A stretch of 61,258 bases of DNA. Source: Bacteroidales bacterium UBA6267. Its GTDB lineage: Bacteria > Bacteroidota > Bacteroidia > Bacteroidales > UBA1556. Shown here one piece after another: positions 51,983 to 61,258 of this stretch; position 1 is the first letter of the stretch; every line of letters starts with the position of its first letter. The position numbers and the translations under genes were made by a program. The notes under the pieces were generated by a model. That model saw only the letters and a program-made list of their open reading frames with translations, did no database searches and was not told where the DNA came from. The stretch lies in NCBI GenBank assembly GCA_002440745.1, contig DJVB01000013.1, positions 1 to 61,258 on the forward strand. Direction: 5' to 3'.

Positions 51983-53761
51983 TCAATTCTTTATCAATTT
52001 CTTTACCTTCAAAAAATCTCCATTGGAAACTCTGATAAAATAGAGTCCGGCCTGAATATTATCCAAGTTCAAATCGTAGGAGGTGGAATTTCGCAGATGG
52101 ATGGTTTCGATTCTTTTTCCGCTGAGGTCGAAGAGTTCAAGCAATCCTGTAAACGTGTGACTAAAAGTAATTTGTGTTTGGTTATGAGCCGGATTAGGGA
52201 AGAGATTGATTTCTAATTCGGTTGGTTTTGCTTTAGTTTCATCGACTGCTAAGAATGTTCCGCCGCAGGGATGGATATTGTTTAAACTATAATATCTCAC
52301 CGTGTCTATGGCCGACATCAGGGCAGGCACTGACCGAGCAAAGGTGTCGCGAGCCCACACAATGGCCAACTCCAACTTTACCGGATTGTATTGTGGTGTG
52401 TTTCCTTGAAGAATCGTTGGGCCAACAATTCCATATCCTTTGCGGTCGCCAGCAGAATTTCCGGCTGTTTCTTCGGTCCATAATTTTGGGCCATAAGGAG
52501 TTGCACCATCTAATCCCCAATTACAAGGGTCGGATAACTCCGGATACATAAACCTACAGGCCGGGCCATAAGCTCCATTAAGAGAATCACCATTTTCGCC
52601 ATAAAAAATCCTTGAGCCGTTTCCCCACCGATGATGCAATTCGTTATTTATTCTTATTGCACTTGGTGTAAATGTTGGTAGGCTTGTGTAGTTATAACTA
52701 GCAAATCCTACTAATCCTATTCGCTCATTATCGATTATACTGTCGCCAAAATTGGTTCCATTGATGGAATAATCACAAGCTGGTATCGGATTCCCCAGCG
52801 AATCTAAAGTATGGGTCGGGTTATCCATCATGTCAGGAGCCAAATAGGGCCCTTGCAGGACAGTCAAACCAATGGCAGGCGGGTTTGCACCATAAGCTTC
52901 AGGAGTACCGTTTCCATCTACGGCTGTGCCATTATATGTGTAAAAACTACCTCTTTTCACATCACAGGCAACATAATCATCCAAGGAATATCCCAAATCC
53001 ATATCTGCGAAAATACCAATTCTGAAATCGGAAAGGTCGCCAGCTGTGCGCTTATAAATGGTGTAATCTATGAAAATAGTGTTTGAAAATACCGGACTGC
53101 AATTATAGGCATAAGCCATCAGATGAACTTCGGCTCCAATCTTTGGGCCACCGGATTCAGGATGGTTTGAACGGTCGTCATTATACACATACCAAAGAGC
53201 TTTATCGCCCTTAATTAAAGGATAATCACCTGAGGATGGATCATACATTCCGTCGCAATCCACATCTTTGAAAGGAGCAAGATATAAGGCTTGGCCGTTT
53301 GAAATATCGCCATGAGCTGGCCAATACTGGATTTCATCAGGTATCTGATAACCTGGATATGCAGACGGATTAGATTGCCAATTTATAAAACTATCAATGG
53401 TGGAACGGCGGATTACAAAAATATTTTTCCATGTCAAATCATAAAGTGAATCATAAACATTACAAATAGGGCCCGGAGTGAAATCGAAACCTGCGCTTCC
53501 AAAAAAATCTGCCGCAATTCTATAAGTTCCTGATGAGTCTTTTCCCGACATAAATAGTGATTGACTAAAAAAAGATGTTTGGGTGGAATTAGCCGGAACA
53601 AAAAATTGAGATGACGACTGTAAGTCCCAAAAATTTACTCCGTTGTTATTAAATCGAGCTCTAATATTATTTGCGTCAAGATAAGCACTGCCAATGATTT
53701 GAGCCTGAACTTGTAAACCCCATAAACTAATGATGAATACAAAAATGTAAAATTTTTTCAT
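51983..53761 (-). CDS. T9SS type A sorting-domain secreted protein
   Basis: The 592-residue protein starts at ATG 53761, because the signal peptide MKKFYIFVFIISLWGLQVQA begins there; the longer upstream frame has no signal. The C-terminal 80 residues are a T9SS type A sorting domain (LFPNPAHNQTQITF, GLLELFDLSGKRIET, LNLDNIQAGLYFIRVSNGDF), so it is secreted through the type IX system and attached to the surface. The central region has many Asp/Asn/Gly, e.g. DVDCDGMYDPSSGDYP, resembling calcium-binding cargo. No enzymatic motif is identified. Confidence 0.88.
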   Translation of the reverse strand: MKKFYIFVFIISLWGLQVQAQIIGSAYLDANNIRARFNNNGVNFWDLQSSSQFFVPANSTQTSFFSQSLFMSGKDSSGTYRIAADFFGSAGFDFTPGPICNVYDSLYDLTWKNIFVIRRSTIDSFINWQSNPSAYPGYQIPDEIQYWPAHGDISNGQALYLAPFKDVDCDGMYDPSSGDYPLIKGDKALWYVYNDDRSNHPESGGPKIGAEVHLMAYAYNCSPVFSNTIFIDYTIYKRTAGDLSDFRIGIFADMDLGYSLDDYVACDVKRGSFYTYNGTAVDGNGTPEAYGANPPAIGLTVLQGPYLAPDMMDNPTHTLDSLGNPIPACDYSINGTNFGDSIIDNERIGLVGFASYNYTSLPTFTPSAIRINNELHHRWGNGSRIFYGENGDSLNGAYGPACRFMYPELSDPCNWGLDGATPYGPKLWTEETAGNSAGDRKGYGIVGPTILQGNTPQYNPVKLELAIVWARDTFARSVPALMSAIDTVRYYSLNNIHPCGGTFLAVDETKAKPTELEINLFPNPAHNQTQITFSHTFTGLLELFDLSGKRIETIHLRNSTSYDLNLDNIQAGLYFIRVSNGDFLKVKKLIKN

Positions 53762-53793
53762 GTCTTTGTGATTTTGGAATGAAGCACGAAAAT
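53625..53793. repeat. 169-bp duplicate, copy 2
   Basis: This is the functional context of the repeat: promoter region, start codon and signal peptide of the T9SS gene. See 42622-42790. Confidence 0.95.
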
Positions 53794-53954
53794 AAGTAGA
53801 AAGTTTGTGAATTAGATTGTTAAATAGTGAATGGTAGGTAATAAAAAGTAAGCGGCTTGTAATGGAATGTTTAATGGATAATTTTATAACCAACTATATT
53901 TTGGAAAGAAATAGTTGCTATTTTTACTTTATGAAATCAATTAAATGAATAACT

Positions 53955-54476
53955 ATGAGAGATTTTTTTAATCCGGAAGATGAAGATTATAATCCGGTTG
54001 AGCATGCTTTGTTTGATAAAGGCATGGAGATAGAGGAGGTTGTTCATAATATTATTCAACTAATTCCTGAAGACGGTCACGGAATTTTAAAGGAAGTTGC
54101 TGCCGACATGATGTCAGAGGCTATGATGTTAAGTGTTAAGGTAGTAGGAGCGAAGGGGGATGTGTTTTATTCCCATAAAATGCAAAATGCAGCTATCATA
54201 CGCAAGGCCGCTAATGATTTGATTTTACATGAGCATAGTTTCCGTGAGTGGGGGTTTGAGGAAAACGATTATTTTCTGTTAGTTCGCAAGTTAGTTGAAG
54301 AATACCGGCTCCTATTTGTGCAATGGGTTGAGGGATTTGATCAGTGGAATTACCTGATTGACCGCTGGGGACTTTTCAATCCGCCCGGCGTAACTGCCCA
54401 CGACCATGACCCCGATGACGATATTCCTTTCGATCCCGATGAATTTTACGATTTCGATAATGATGATGACGACTGA
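53955..54476 (+). CDS. Conserved hypothetical protein with acidic tail
   Basis: The 173-residue cytoplasmic protein is helical through about residue 130 (MEIEEVVHNIIQLIPEDGHG, RKLVEEYRLLFVQWVEGF), with a His/Asp-rich end (HDHDPDDDIPFDPDEFYDFD). Similar proteins occur in Bacteroidota, of unknown function. The acidic tail could bind cations. Confidence 0.65.
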   Translation: MRDFFNPEDEDYNPVEHALFDKGMEIEEVVHNIIQLIPEDGHGILKEVAADMMSEAMMLSVKVVGAKGDVFYSHKMQNAAIIRKAANDLILHEHSFREWGFEENDYFLLVRKLVEEYRLLFVQWVEGFDQWNYLIDRWGLFNPPGVTAHDHDPDDDIPFDPDEFYDFDNDDDD

Positions 54477-54561
54477 CTAAAGAATTCCAAAAACCATATC
54501 GGTATTTTCAACTTTAGTAGAAGTAAGGAAAAATAAAATTTTTTTTATCTACCTAAAATAA

Positions 54562-54981
54562 TTACGGAATTATCTCCTTATAATGCTCGTAAACCTTAGA
54601 GAATTCGGAAGTTTCAAATCCATGCTTTGCATAAAATGGTAAGGATTCTTTGGTGGCATTCAGAAAAAACCATTCTACTTGCGAATCTTTAGCAATCCTC
54701 TGAAAATCAATTAATAATTCACTTCCAAGTCCTTGGCCTTGCAACTCGGGCTTAGTGGCTAAATACCATAACATGCACCCTTTATAACTCAGAATTTCGG
54801 CCAGTAAAACAGATTGCAAAACAGAATCTTCAAAAAAACCATAAGCAAAACAACGCTCCTCCGTAATAAAATGCCCAACCCAATTGCGCTCAGGATAATT
54901 CCCGTCACAATATCTTAAGTTGTCTTGTTTCAATATCTCTAAAACTTTATCTAAATCGCTAATATTCAGTTTTTTGGTCAT
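54562..54981 (-). CDS. GNAT family N-acetyltransferase
   Basis: The 139-residue protein has the acetyl-CoA-binding motif A, ATKPELQGQGLGSELLID, and motif B, FFLNATKESLPFYAKHGF. The acceptor is unknown. It is the last of four leftward genes (57573 to 54562), 14 bp after the YjbR-type gene. Confidence 0.85.
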   Translation of the reverse strand: MTKKLNISDLDKVLEILKQDNLRYCDGNYPERNWVGHFITEERCFAYGFFEDSVLQSVLLAEILSYKGCMLWYLATKPELQGQGLGSELLIDFQRIAKDSQVEWFFLNATKESLPFYAKHGFETSEFSKVYEHYKEIIP

Positions 54982-54995
54982 AGTGAAAAAATTAA

Positions 54996-55340
54996 TTATA
55001 TTGTTCCTTTACGAATTTTTAATGGTAGTTTATTAAAAACTAATGTGTAACTTTTATCGATTAAACTGATTAATAAATCCGCATTGCAAATCTTAAAATC
55101 CACTGAAATCCAATGCGTTTTATTAAAATGATAGGCAGGTAATATAAAATCATAATGTTCTCTTAAAGCTATACCTTCATCAGGATCAGTTTTTAAAGCA
55201 ATACGATTATCGTTATCGATGCTGATAAGGGCGAACATTTTTCCATGCACTTTATAAACTAAGGTGACATCATCAAAAGGAGTGCTCTCTGTGGTGAACT
55301 CCTTGGATAAACAATACTCACGCAATTCTTCTACATTCAT
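54996..55340 (-). CDS. MmcQ/YjbR family protein
   Basis: The 114-residue protein matches YjbR: MNVEELREYCLSKEFTTEST at the start, KMFALISIDNDNRIALKTD and YHFNKTHWISVDF. It is predicted to be a small DNA-binding-fold protein, with unknown role. Its start overlaps the GMC oxidoreductase stop by 4 bp. Confidence 0.85.
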   Translation of the reverse strand: MNVEELREYCLSKEFTTESTPFDDVTLVYKVHGKMFALISIDNDNRIALKTDPDEGIALREHYDFILPAYHFNKTHWISVDFKICNADLLISLIDKSYTLVFNKLPLKIRKGTI

Positions 55341-57022
55341 ACAAAATGTTTTTTGATAATTATTGTTGCTACTCTAAAACTATTGGCATAAATGGTCCAG
55401 GTATAGGGCACTGAGCCTCCTGTTGGCATAAAACTACCATCGGTAATATACAGATTATCAACATCGTGGGCGCGACAATCAGGATTTAGAACAGACGTAT
55501 TTGAATCGAATCCAAAACGGCATCCACCTGCCTGAAGATTAGTTGGGGGACTTCCATTTACGCTAATAGTGATATCTTTTGCTCCCATATTCTCAACTAT
55601 ATTTTTCCCTTTAAGAGCAAGAAATTTCCCGATTTTAATATCGTGCTCATGGTTCATATATCTTATCTTAGCCACTTTGTCCCCATATTTATCTGTTTCA
55701 TTTTTGGAAAAAGAAACAAATGAATTTGCATTAGGAAGCCAGTCGTTAAAGACTTCAAAAGTCAATCGACGACTATTAATAAAGGTATCATAAAGTTTTT
55801 CCTTTAAACTGCTTCCAAAAAGCAATTTGCCATGTTGATCTCTTTTGGTCTTAATTGCTCTCCGTATCGGGTTAGGGTGTTCCCATAAAAAATCTATCAA
55901 ACCTCCTTTAACCCTTCCACCAAACTGAAAATCAACAATTTCGTAAAAACTATGAATGCTTCTATTGACAAAAAGGCCTGGTTTTAATAACTCCTCAAAC
56001 ACCTGATTTCCAAAATCTTCCCTTCTAAAAACTCCCGAACCAATGCCTCCACCCGAAAAAAGGAGGTTTTTACCAACTTGTCCAGAATTATTAGCCAAAC
56101 CGTTCGGAAACTCCTTATTCTTGCTTAAAAGAAGCAGTCGGGAAGTTTCTATGGCCTGAGCCGCTACCACAAAAATCTTTGCTTTTACAAAGTCATCCGA
56201 TTCATCTTTTCGGTGAAAATGCGCTTTTACAACGTGTCTATTTCCATCTGTTTCAAGATGAAATACCTTTGAAAATGGTAAAATCGTGCAGTTTCCTGAA
56301 GCCACTGCTTCATCTAAAAGTGCAGCACGCGAGCTTCCTTTTGCATCGCTCGAACACCCGTAACTTCCACAATAATTGCTATAGTAGCAAGCTTTCCTTT
56401 TGTCCTTTGCTTGCGACAAAATTGCCCGAGGAATAGGTATTGATTCATAACCGAGTTTTTCACATGACTTATCTATCAAGTCAGCAATAAGATTGGTTTC
56501 TAAGGCAGGGTAGGGAAAAGAAGGAGTGCTTCTTGGCTCCAAAAATCTATGCTCTTTCACTTCTCCACTAACTCCAACCAACCGCTCCGTTTTTTCATAA
56601 AACGGCTCCAAATCTTCATAGCTTATTGGCCAATCTTCAATATTTGCTCCGGCAATTGGGCCAAATTCGCTAAGCAAACGAAAATCAATTGGCTTTAATC
56701 GATGAAAATATCCACTCATGAAATTTGATGCTCCCCCAACACAGTTGCCATTCCAAAATGAAGTGCCACCATGACGATTGGAAGCTAACTCAATTTTTCC
56801 CGGCTTCGACATCCATTCCAAGACTTGCGGTTCGTCCTTTGTTGCACTACTGTAAACTTCCCTTCGAGACGCAACAATTTCATCTTTTGTGAATTGTGAA
56901 GCTTTTATCCAAGGTCCTTTCTCTAAGACAATAACTTTAAGTCCCGCCTTTGAACACTCATAAGCCACCGGCCCCGCTCCGGCACCACTTCCAACTATAC
57001 AAATATCGTATTCTTCCTTCAT
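55337..57022 (-). CDS. GMC family oxidoreductase
   Basis: The 561-residue flavoprotein has a Rossmann FAD motif CIVGSGAGAGPVAYECSKAG (about 8-27), GNCVGGASNFMSGYFHRLK, VVAAQAIETSRLLLLSKNKE and the C-terminal GMC pattern YITDGSFMPTGGSVPYTWTI. It oxidises sugars, gluconate or alcohols; substrate is unknown. It pairs with the gluconate 2-dehydrogenase subunit 3-like gene, which overlaps it by 4 bp. No cytochrome gene follows. Confidence 0.9.
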   Translation of the reverse strand: MKEEYDICIVGSGAGAGPVAYECSKAGLKVIVLEKGPWIKASQFTKDEIVASRREVYSSATKDEPQVLEWMSKPGKIELASNRHGGTSFWNGNCVGGASNFMSGYFHRLKPIDFRLLSEFGPIAGANIEDWPISYEDLEPFYEKTERLVGVSGEVKEHRFLEPRSTPSFPYPALETNLIADLIDKSCEKLGYESIPIPRAILSQAKDKRKACYYSNYCGSYGCSSDAKGSSRAALLDEAVASGNCTILPFSKVFHLETDGNRHVVKAHFHRKDESDDFVKAKIFVVAAQAIETSRLLLLSKNKEFPNGLANNSGQVGKNLLFSGGGIGSGVFRREDFGNQVFEELLKPGLFVNRSIHSFYEIVDFQFGGRVKGGLIDFLWEHPNPIRRAIKTKRDQHGKLLFGSSLKEKLYDTFINSRRLTFEVFNDWLPNANSFVSFSKNETDKYGDKVAKIRYMNHEHDIKIGKFLALKGKNIVENMGAKDITISVNGSPPTNLQAGGCRFGFDSNTSVLNPDCRAHDVDNLYITDGSFMPTGGSVPYTWTIYANSFRVATIIIKKHFV

Positions 57023-57573
57023 TCTAAACCTAATTGAATTAAAATTTCAGGAAATTTATTTTCCTTCTTTGGTTGTGGATTTCCGGAAAAAACTTTCAAC
57101 CATTGTCTGCCTTCAATATTCTGATTATCAGTATAAATAGATGGCGCAAGCAAAGATTCCAATACTAAATTTATGAGTTCTGATAAAAAATTCTCGCCCT
57201 GTTTTGTTTGAAGCAAATCTTCTACAATTTCCTTTTGTTTTTTAAAAGATATTTCGATGAAGGTTTTTGCGTACCGTTCTTGCGTCAATTGCTCCAAATC
57301 ATCCAACCCCTGAAAAAACCATTTCTGCGGATTTTCTTTTTGATTCTTATATTCAATATAATTCACAATATAATCGAAAGCACCAATTTCTTTGGCATCC
57401 GGACCATTATCGTCTTTCGGAAAGATAATTTCCAATAAAACCTTAAGATTTGCGGATTGAATATCTGTAAGCTGATAATCTGATTTTTCAGAAGTTAATG
57501 TGCAACCCACTGGAGCCACCAAAGCACCAATACTTGCCAAACCAATGAAACTTACAAATCTTCTTCTCTTCAT
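57019..57573 (-). CDS. Gluconate 2-dehydrogenase subunit 3-like protein with Tat-type signal
   Basis: The 184 residues begin MKRRRFVSFIGLASIGALVA, a Tat-like twin-arginine signal, and then PVGC, a possible lipidated Cys. The remainder matches small subunits of membrane-bound dehydrogenases (ILFPKDDNGPDAKEIGAFDYI). It probably brings the folded, FAD-bound GMC partner across the membrane. It is the first gene of the four-gene unit. Confidence 0.82.
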   Translation of the reverse strand: MKRRRFVSFIGLASIGALVAPVGCTLTSEKSDYQLTDIQSANLKVLLEIIFPKDDNGPDAKEIGAFDYIVNYIEYKNQKENPQKWFFQGLDDLEQLTQERYAKTFIEISFKKQKEIVEDLLQTKQGENFLSELINLVLESLLAPSIYTDNQNIEGRQWLKVFSGNPQPKKENKFPEILIQLGLE

Positions 57574-57729
57574 AAAATCACTTCAAATTTCACTAAAATT
57601 TAAAAAATTAAGATGCTACTAAAGTAAATAAAAAGGTTTTGTATGGTGCTAAAACTTTCAAAAAATGCCAATTATCAATGTGAAATCAAATAAATATCGG
57701 AATACTTAAATCCACTTTTCAGATTATTG

Positions 57730-57737
57730 TATCTTTG
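57730..57737 (+). promoter_or_regulatory. Candidate -7 box for fabI
   Basis: TATCTTTG fits the Bacteroidota -7 consensus, 48 bp before the fabI ATG. The -33 region is unclear. Confidence 0.45.
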
Positions 57738-57785
57738 CACACTTATTTTTTCAAAGAAAGAAAGAAATAAATTAAACAAGAAACT

Positions 57786-58643
57786 ATGACCTATAATTTA
57801 CTTAAAGGAAAAAGGGGGATAATTTTTGGAGCCTTGGATCACATGTCAATTGCTTGGAAAACAGCTGAAAGATGTCATGAAGAAGGCGCTATTTTCACCT
57901 TATCCAACACGCCATTAGCTATGCGATTTGGTGAAATTAATGATTTGGCTGAAAAAACCGGCAGTCAAATAATTCCTGCTGATGCCACTTCAGTTGAAGA
58001 ATTAGAAGAAGTTTTTTCAAAATCCATGGAAATTCTTGGTGGTAAAATCGACTTTGTTTTGCATAGTATCGGCATGTCGCTAAACGTTCGGAAAGGACTC
58101 CTTTACGATAATCTTAACTACGACTATTTTCTTAAAGATATTGATATTTCGGCTTTGTCCTTTCACAAAATGTTACAAGTTGCCCGAAAAATGGATGCCA
58201 TCTCAGAAGGGGGCTCCGTCTTAGCTCTCTCGTATGTGGCCGCTCAACGTACTTTTTTCCGCTATAATGACATGGCAGATGTAAAAGCAATTCTCGAATC
58301 TATTGCCCGCAGCTTTGGCTATATCTACGGTAGGGACAAAAAAATAAGAATCAACACTATTAGCCAGTCCCCGACAATTACCACTGCCGGAAAAGGTATA
58401 AAAGGTATGGATTCGCTTTTTGATTTCACTGAAAGAATGTCGCCACTTGGTAACGCAACTGCCGAAGAATGCGCCGATTATTGTGTGGTTATGTTTTCAG
58501 ACTTGACTAAAAAAGTCACCATGCAAAACCTATATCACGATGGTGGTTTTTCGAGCATGGGAATGAGTTATAAAGCCATGAAAATGTACAATAAAAGCTT
58601 GGACCAGGCAATTGCTGATGGCGAATTTACTTTTGAAGACTAA
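57786..58643 (+). CDS. fabI: Enoyl-ACP reductase (NADH), FabI
   Basis: The 285-residue short-chain dehydrogenase reduces enoyl-ACP in the last step of fatty-acid elongation. Cofactor loop IIFGALDHMSIAWKTAE, LHSIGMSLN, and the active-site tyrosines and lysine in LSYVAAQRTFFRYNDMADVK (Tyr150, Tyr160, Lys167) fit FabI rather than FabV or FabK. Tail length is slightly longer than the E. coli enzyme (262). It stands alone with its own promoter. Confidence 0.93.
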   Translation: MTYNLLKGKRGIIFGALDHMSIAWKTAERCHEEGAIFTLSNTPLAMRFGEINDLAEKTGSQIIPADATSVEELEEVFSKSMEILGGKIDFVLHSIGMSLNVRKGLLYDNLNYDYFLKDIDISALSFHKMLQVARKMDAISEGGSVLALSYVAAQRTFFRYNDMADVKAILESIARSFGYIYGRDKKIRINTISQSPTITTAGKGIKGMDSLFDFTERMSPLGNATAEECADYCVVMFSDLTKKVTMQNLYHDGGFSSMGMSYKAMKMYNKSLDQAIADGEFTFED

Positions 58644-58922
58644 TCTTCCATTTTAAAATTTTTAGAGTTGAGCGTTAATTACTCGCTGTTATATTAATAT
58701 AATTACCTCAATATCAACTTTTAATATTGGGTTTCCATTTTTGTCGGCAAAGGATAATAAAAAAAATGAACTATAGTTATCTTTTGTTCGTAACTTTGTG
58801 CGCTTGTGGGCTCAACTGACAAATCGAGGGTGGCATCTTAATTGTGTCAATCTGGACTTTGTTTATTGAAACAAAACTTACAAACATTAGTATAACAAAG
58901 ATTTAATGATTGGTTAATCAAT

Positions 58923-61258
58923 TTGAAATCAGTTAAAAAACATATAATTCTGGTCTTCCTAACCTTAGTTGTCAGCTTTGCTTACGCACAAAAAGGAGCT
59001 ATCAAGGATGAGGATGATTTGATAAAGCGTGCTGATCAACTCTTTGAAAAAGAGGATTATGTAGCAGCATTTTCGCTTTATCAAACTTTGCTTAGCAACC
59101 ACGAAGACAATCCTGAATACAATTTTAGATATGCTGTTTGTTTGATGTACGCTGATCGCAGTGATAAGACAAAGCCAATTTTCTATATGGAAAAAGTCCT
59201 TAAAAACCCCGATGTGGACAAAAGACTTTTTTATTTTTTGGGAACGGCTTACCAAATGAACTATCAATTTACGGATGCAATTGAGTCCTTTGAAAGATTC
59301 AGAATTGAGGCAAAGTCTTCATGGACAGAAAAATACAATATTAATCGGCGTATTGAAGAATGTAAGAATGGATTGTATTTGCTTGCTGAAGTCCGTGGAA
59401 TATACGTTATTAATAAAGTTGAGGTTAAAGAACAATCGTTTCATCGTTCGTATGAAACTTCTAAGTCCGGAGGAAAAATTATCGTTCTACCAGATGAGTT
59501 GCGAACCAAACTCGATAAAAAATCAGACGCCCCAACAGTAGCCTTTTTTAGTAATAGTGGCCAAATCTATTTTGCCAGTTATGGCGAAAAAAACATCACA
59601 GGGTTAGATATTTACAGCACTTTTCAAAACCCGGATGGCAGTTGGGCAAAACCAGTGGCGCTTTCAAATGTAGTAAATACGGCTTATGATGATGCGTATC
59701 CATATATTTCCATGGATGGTAAGATTTTGTATTTCAGTTCCAAAGGTCATAATTCTATGGGAGGATTTGACGTTTTTAGAACCACCTACGATTTATCAAT
59801 CTCTAACTGGACTGCACCATTGAATATGAGTTTTCCGCTCAATACTCCTTTTGATGAAATTATGTTTTTGCCTGATTCTAACAGTATTTACGCATATTTC
59901 TCAAGTAATAGAAATACTTCCATTGGATTAATTGATGTGTTCCGAATTGGTCTAAATAAAAGACCTTCCCAAACAATCGACATGGCAAGTGGTTATAAAA
60001 GTGGTCAAGTGGAGACAACAATTGCAAAAGTTAAGGAAATGGCTAATTTGCAAACAAATATCCAATGGGAAAATTACGAGAAAACTATGGCGGCAACCGG
60101 GGATTTCTTAGGAGAAAAAGGGCAGCAGCAAGTTAATCAAGTAAGTGTAAATCAAAAGTTAAACATTACTGAGGAGAAAAAGCCCTTGAATCTTAGTCCG
60201 GCAGAATTAGTTGATTCTGTATTTGGGGTTTACAAGGTCTTAAAAGTAAAAGGAGAAGAATTAAGTCAAAAGAAAAAAGTTATTCAGAAAATAAATGCAG
60301 AAAACCAAAAAGAATTAGCTGAGTTGAGTAAGAAGCCTGATTCAATCAACTCCTTGCTTTACAGACAAATAGGCACAAATATTAATCTGGGTAAAAAATT
60401 AGAAGCTCAATTAGAAGACCAAATAAAAGAGGTAAAATCCATTGATAATCAGGTTGTGTTTATTGCAGGACAAATGCAACAAGCGGCTATGTCTAAGGAG
60501 AATGAGGATAGTTTGAATCCCATGTTTGAGAAGGTAATTTCGCTATATACTTCCATTGATACTACAAGAGATGTTTCTTCCCAAATTTTAGCTGTGGAAC
60601 AGCAAAAGGTTAAAGAATTGCGCAAGATAGCTGCGGATTATTTGGCTAAATCTCAAGAGGCAGAAAAAGAGGTAGTTAGTCTGAAACAAGAGCAAAAAGA
60701 GTATGCTGAAGCTGCAATGAATCCCAACGAAACGGAAGAAAGCCGACAAGAGTATTCCGAATTAGCTGAATCAATGAAATCTAAAATCGATGAAAAAGAA
60801 AATGAAAAGGATGTAAACAAAAACCAATGGAAAAGCTATAATAGCTTTGCCGATAGTATAGGGGATAATCTTGCTGAAGCAAATTCAATGATGAATAACT
60901 ATATTGCTCAAGTAGAGGGTATTGACTATAAATCCGGTAAGGGAATTGATGAAACAGCACAAACACAAATTCAAGAAGAAATTAAGGAAATCAGGAAGGA
61001 GTTAAACAATAAATATGGTGAACTTACCTATCCTGAGAGTGTTATAGCTCAACAATCTTACAATCAAAAAGATACCGCAGCAACTATTGCACAAGCCGGA
61101 CAAGAAACAGAACCAAATCCAATTTCGTCCTCAGAATCTACCTCGAATGGGGAACAAACAACAAACATTCAGGGAACTCAATCCGGAATCGGAACCAACA
61201 TTGGCCAGACTCCTGAAAATGGGAAAGATACCACAGCAACTATTGCACAAGCCGGACA
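58923..61258 (+). CDS. TPR/PD40 repeat surface or scaffold protein, 5' part (runs off the right edge)
   Basis: The TTG at 58923 gives a signal peptide (MKSVKKHIILVFLTLVVSFA, then YAQ); no in-frame ATG lies near, so TTG is preferred. The frame stays open to the window end (778 codons). Domains: TPR-like helices about 30-140 (LIKRADQLFEKEDYVAAFSL), PD40 beta-propeller units about 235-350 (YPYISMDGKILYFSSKGHN, GGFDVFRTTYD), then a long Lys/Glu/Gln-rich coiled coil. Two IAQAGQ phrases, 52 residues apart, mark the start of a low-complexity repeat near the edge. Such proteins commonly act in T9SS or envelope assembly; the C-terminus, perhaps OmpA-like, is not visible. Confidence 0.75.
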   Translation, partial: MKSVKKHIILVFLTLVVSFAYAQKGAIKDEDDLIKRADQLFEKEDYVAAFSLYQTLLSNHEDNPEYNFRYAVCLMYADRSDKTKPIFYMEKVLKNPDVDKRLFYFLGTAYQMNYQFTDAIESFERFRIEAKSSWTEKYNINRRIEECKNGLYLLAEVRGIYVINKVEVKEQSFHRSYETSKSGGKIIVLPDELRTKLDKKSDAPTVAFFSNSGQIYFASYGEKNITGLDIYSTFQNPDGSWAKPVALSNVVNTAYDDAYPYISMDGKILYFSSKGHNSMGGFDVFRTTYDLSISNWTAPLNMSFPLNTPFDEIMFLPDSNSIYAYFSSNRNTSIGLIDVFRIGLNKRPSQTIDMASGYKSGQVETTIAKVKEMANLQTNIQWENYEKTMAATGDFLGEKGQQQVNQVSVNQKLNITEEKKPLNLSPAELVDSVFGVYKVLKVKGEELSQKKKVIQKINAENQKELAELSKKPDSINSLLYRQIGTNINLGKKLEAQLEDQIKEVKSIDNQVVFIAGQMQQAAMSKENEDSLNPMFEKVISLYTSIDTTRDVSSQILAVEQQKVKELRKIAADYLAKSQEAEKEVVSLKQEQKEYAEAAMNPNETEESRQEYSELAESMKSKIDEKENEKDVNKNQWKSYNSFADSIGDNLAEANSMMNNYIAQVEGIDYKSGKGIDETAQTQIQEEIKEIRKELNNKYGELTYPESVIAQQSYNQKDTAATIAQAGQETEPNPISSSESTSNGEQTTNIQGTQSGIGTNIGQTPENGKDTTATIAQAG

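Noticed and set aside
53761..53893. Longer N-terminus of the T9SS cargo protein
   Set aside because: The 44 extra residues precede a perfect signal peptide and include the promoter-like region, so the start at 53761 is far more likely.

Overview
The window looks like chromosomal DNA of a low-GC, non-model member of the Bacteroidota. Four things point there: a type IX secretion (T9SS) type A sorting domain on the protein at 51983-53761, several TAnnTTTG promoter boxes of the Bacteroidota type, lipoproteins and secreted proteins built on SUMF1-like, Pmp3-like and PD40-like domains, and short CCCCGAAGGGG repeats. The genus cannot be fixed from the sequence. One tRNA gene, tRNA-Ser(GCU), is present; I see no rRNA and no CRISPR array.

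Region 1 (1-9340) is a defence island. It holds the end of an AbiH-family abortive-infection gene, a REP-associated tyrosine transposase (RAYT) with two palindromes inside its reading frame, an AAA15 ATPase plus RloB pair, a type I restriction HsdR subunit, a DUF4268 putative nuclease and an unrecognised protein. A direct repeat of about 162 bp (463-624 and 3575-3736), plus an orphan abiH start at 1328, shows that abiH and the start of hsdR were duplicated in tandem. The second abiH copy was then gutted, and the RloAB pair lies between its two ends. The island ends at the 3' side of tRNA-Ser, next to two 109-bp repeats and a long inverted repeat.

Region 2 (9345-18000) is mostly housekeeping: a NarL-type response regulator, ispE, a YggS-type PLP protein, rarA, crcB, a GAF-Crp regulator, and the operon bifunctional nuclease-thyA-folA.

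Region 3 (18200-30140) is carbon metabolism. A citrate lyase unit with the acyl-carrier and beta subunits fused (citDE) and citF reads rightward. A leftward operon encodes the lower leucine pathway: methylcrotonyl-CoA carboxylase beta, methylglutaconyl-CoA hydratase, carboxylase alpha, acyl-CoA dehydrogenase, both subunits of a 3-oxoacid CoA-transferase, and an HMG-CoA-lyase-like enzyme that lacks the usual catalytic cysteine. Gaps in this operon carry related TGTTTGGTGTT repeats.

Region 4 (30500-46000) is cell-envelope and signalling: a methyltransferase, a hybrid sensor kinase with a periplasmic binding domain, an RDD membrane protein, three SUMF1-like secreted or anchored proteins lacking the FGE cysteine pair, and a sigma factor overlapping the gene of a membrane-anchored double-SUMF1 protein, which is a candidate surface-signalling pair. 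A lipoprotein-Pmp3 fusion, 50-bp repeats and a duplicated promoter-plus-signal-peptide fragment follow.

Region 5 (46000-61258) holds a three-gene cluster of secreted proteins (a giant MORN-repeat protein, a 585-residue protein and a lipoprotein), a T9SS cargo protein, a GMC oxidoreductase operon with a Tat-type small subunit, fabI, and the start of a large PD40/TPR protein that runs off the right edge.
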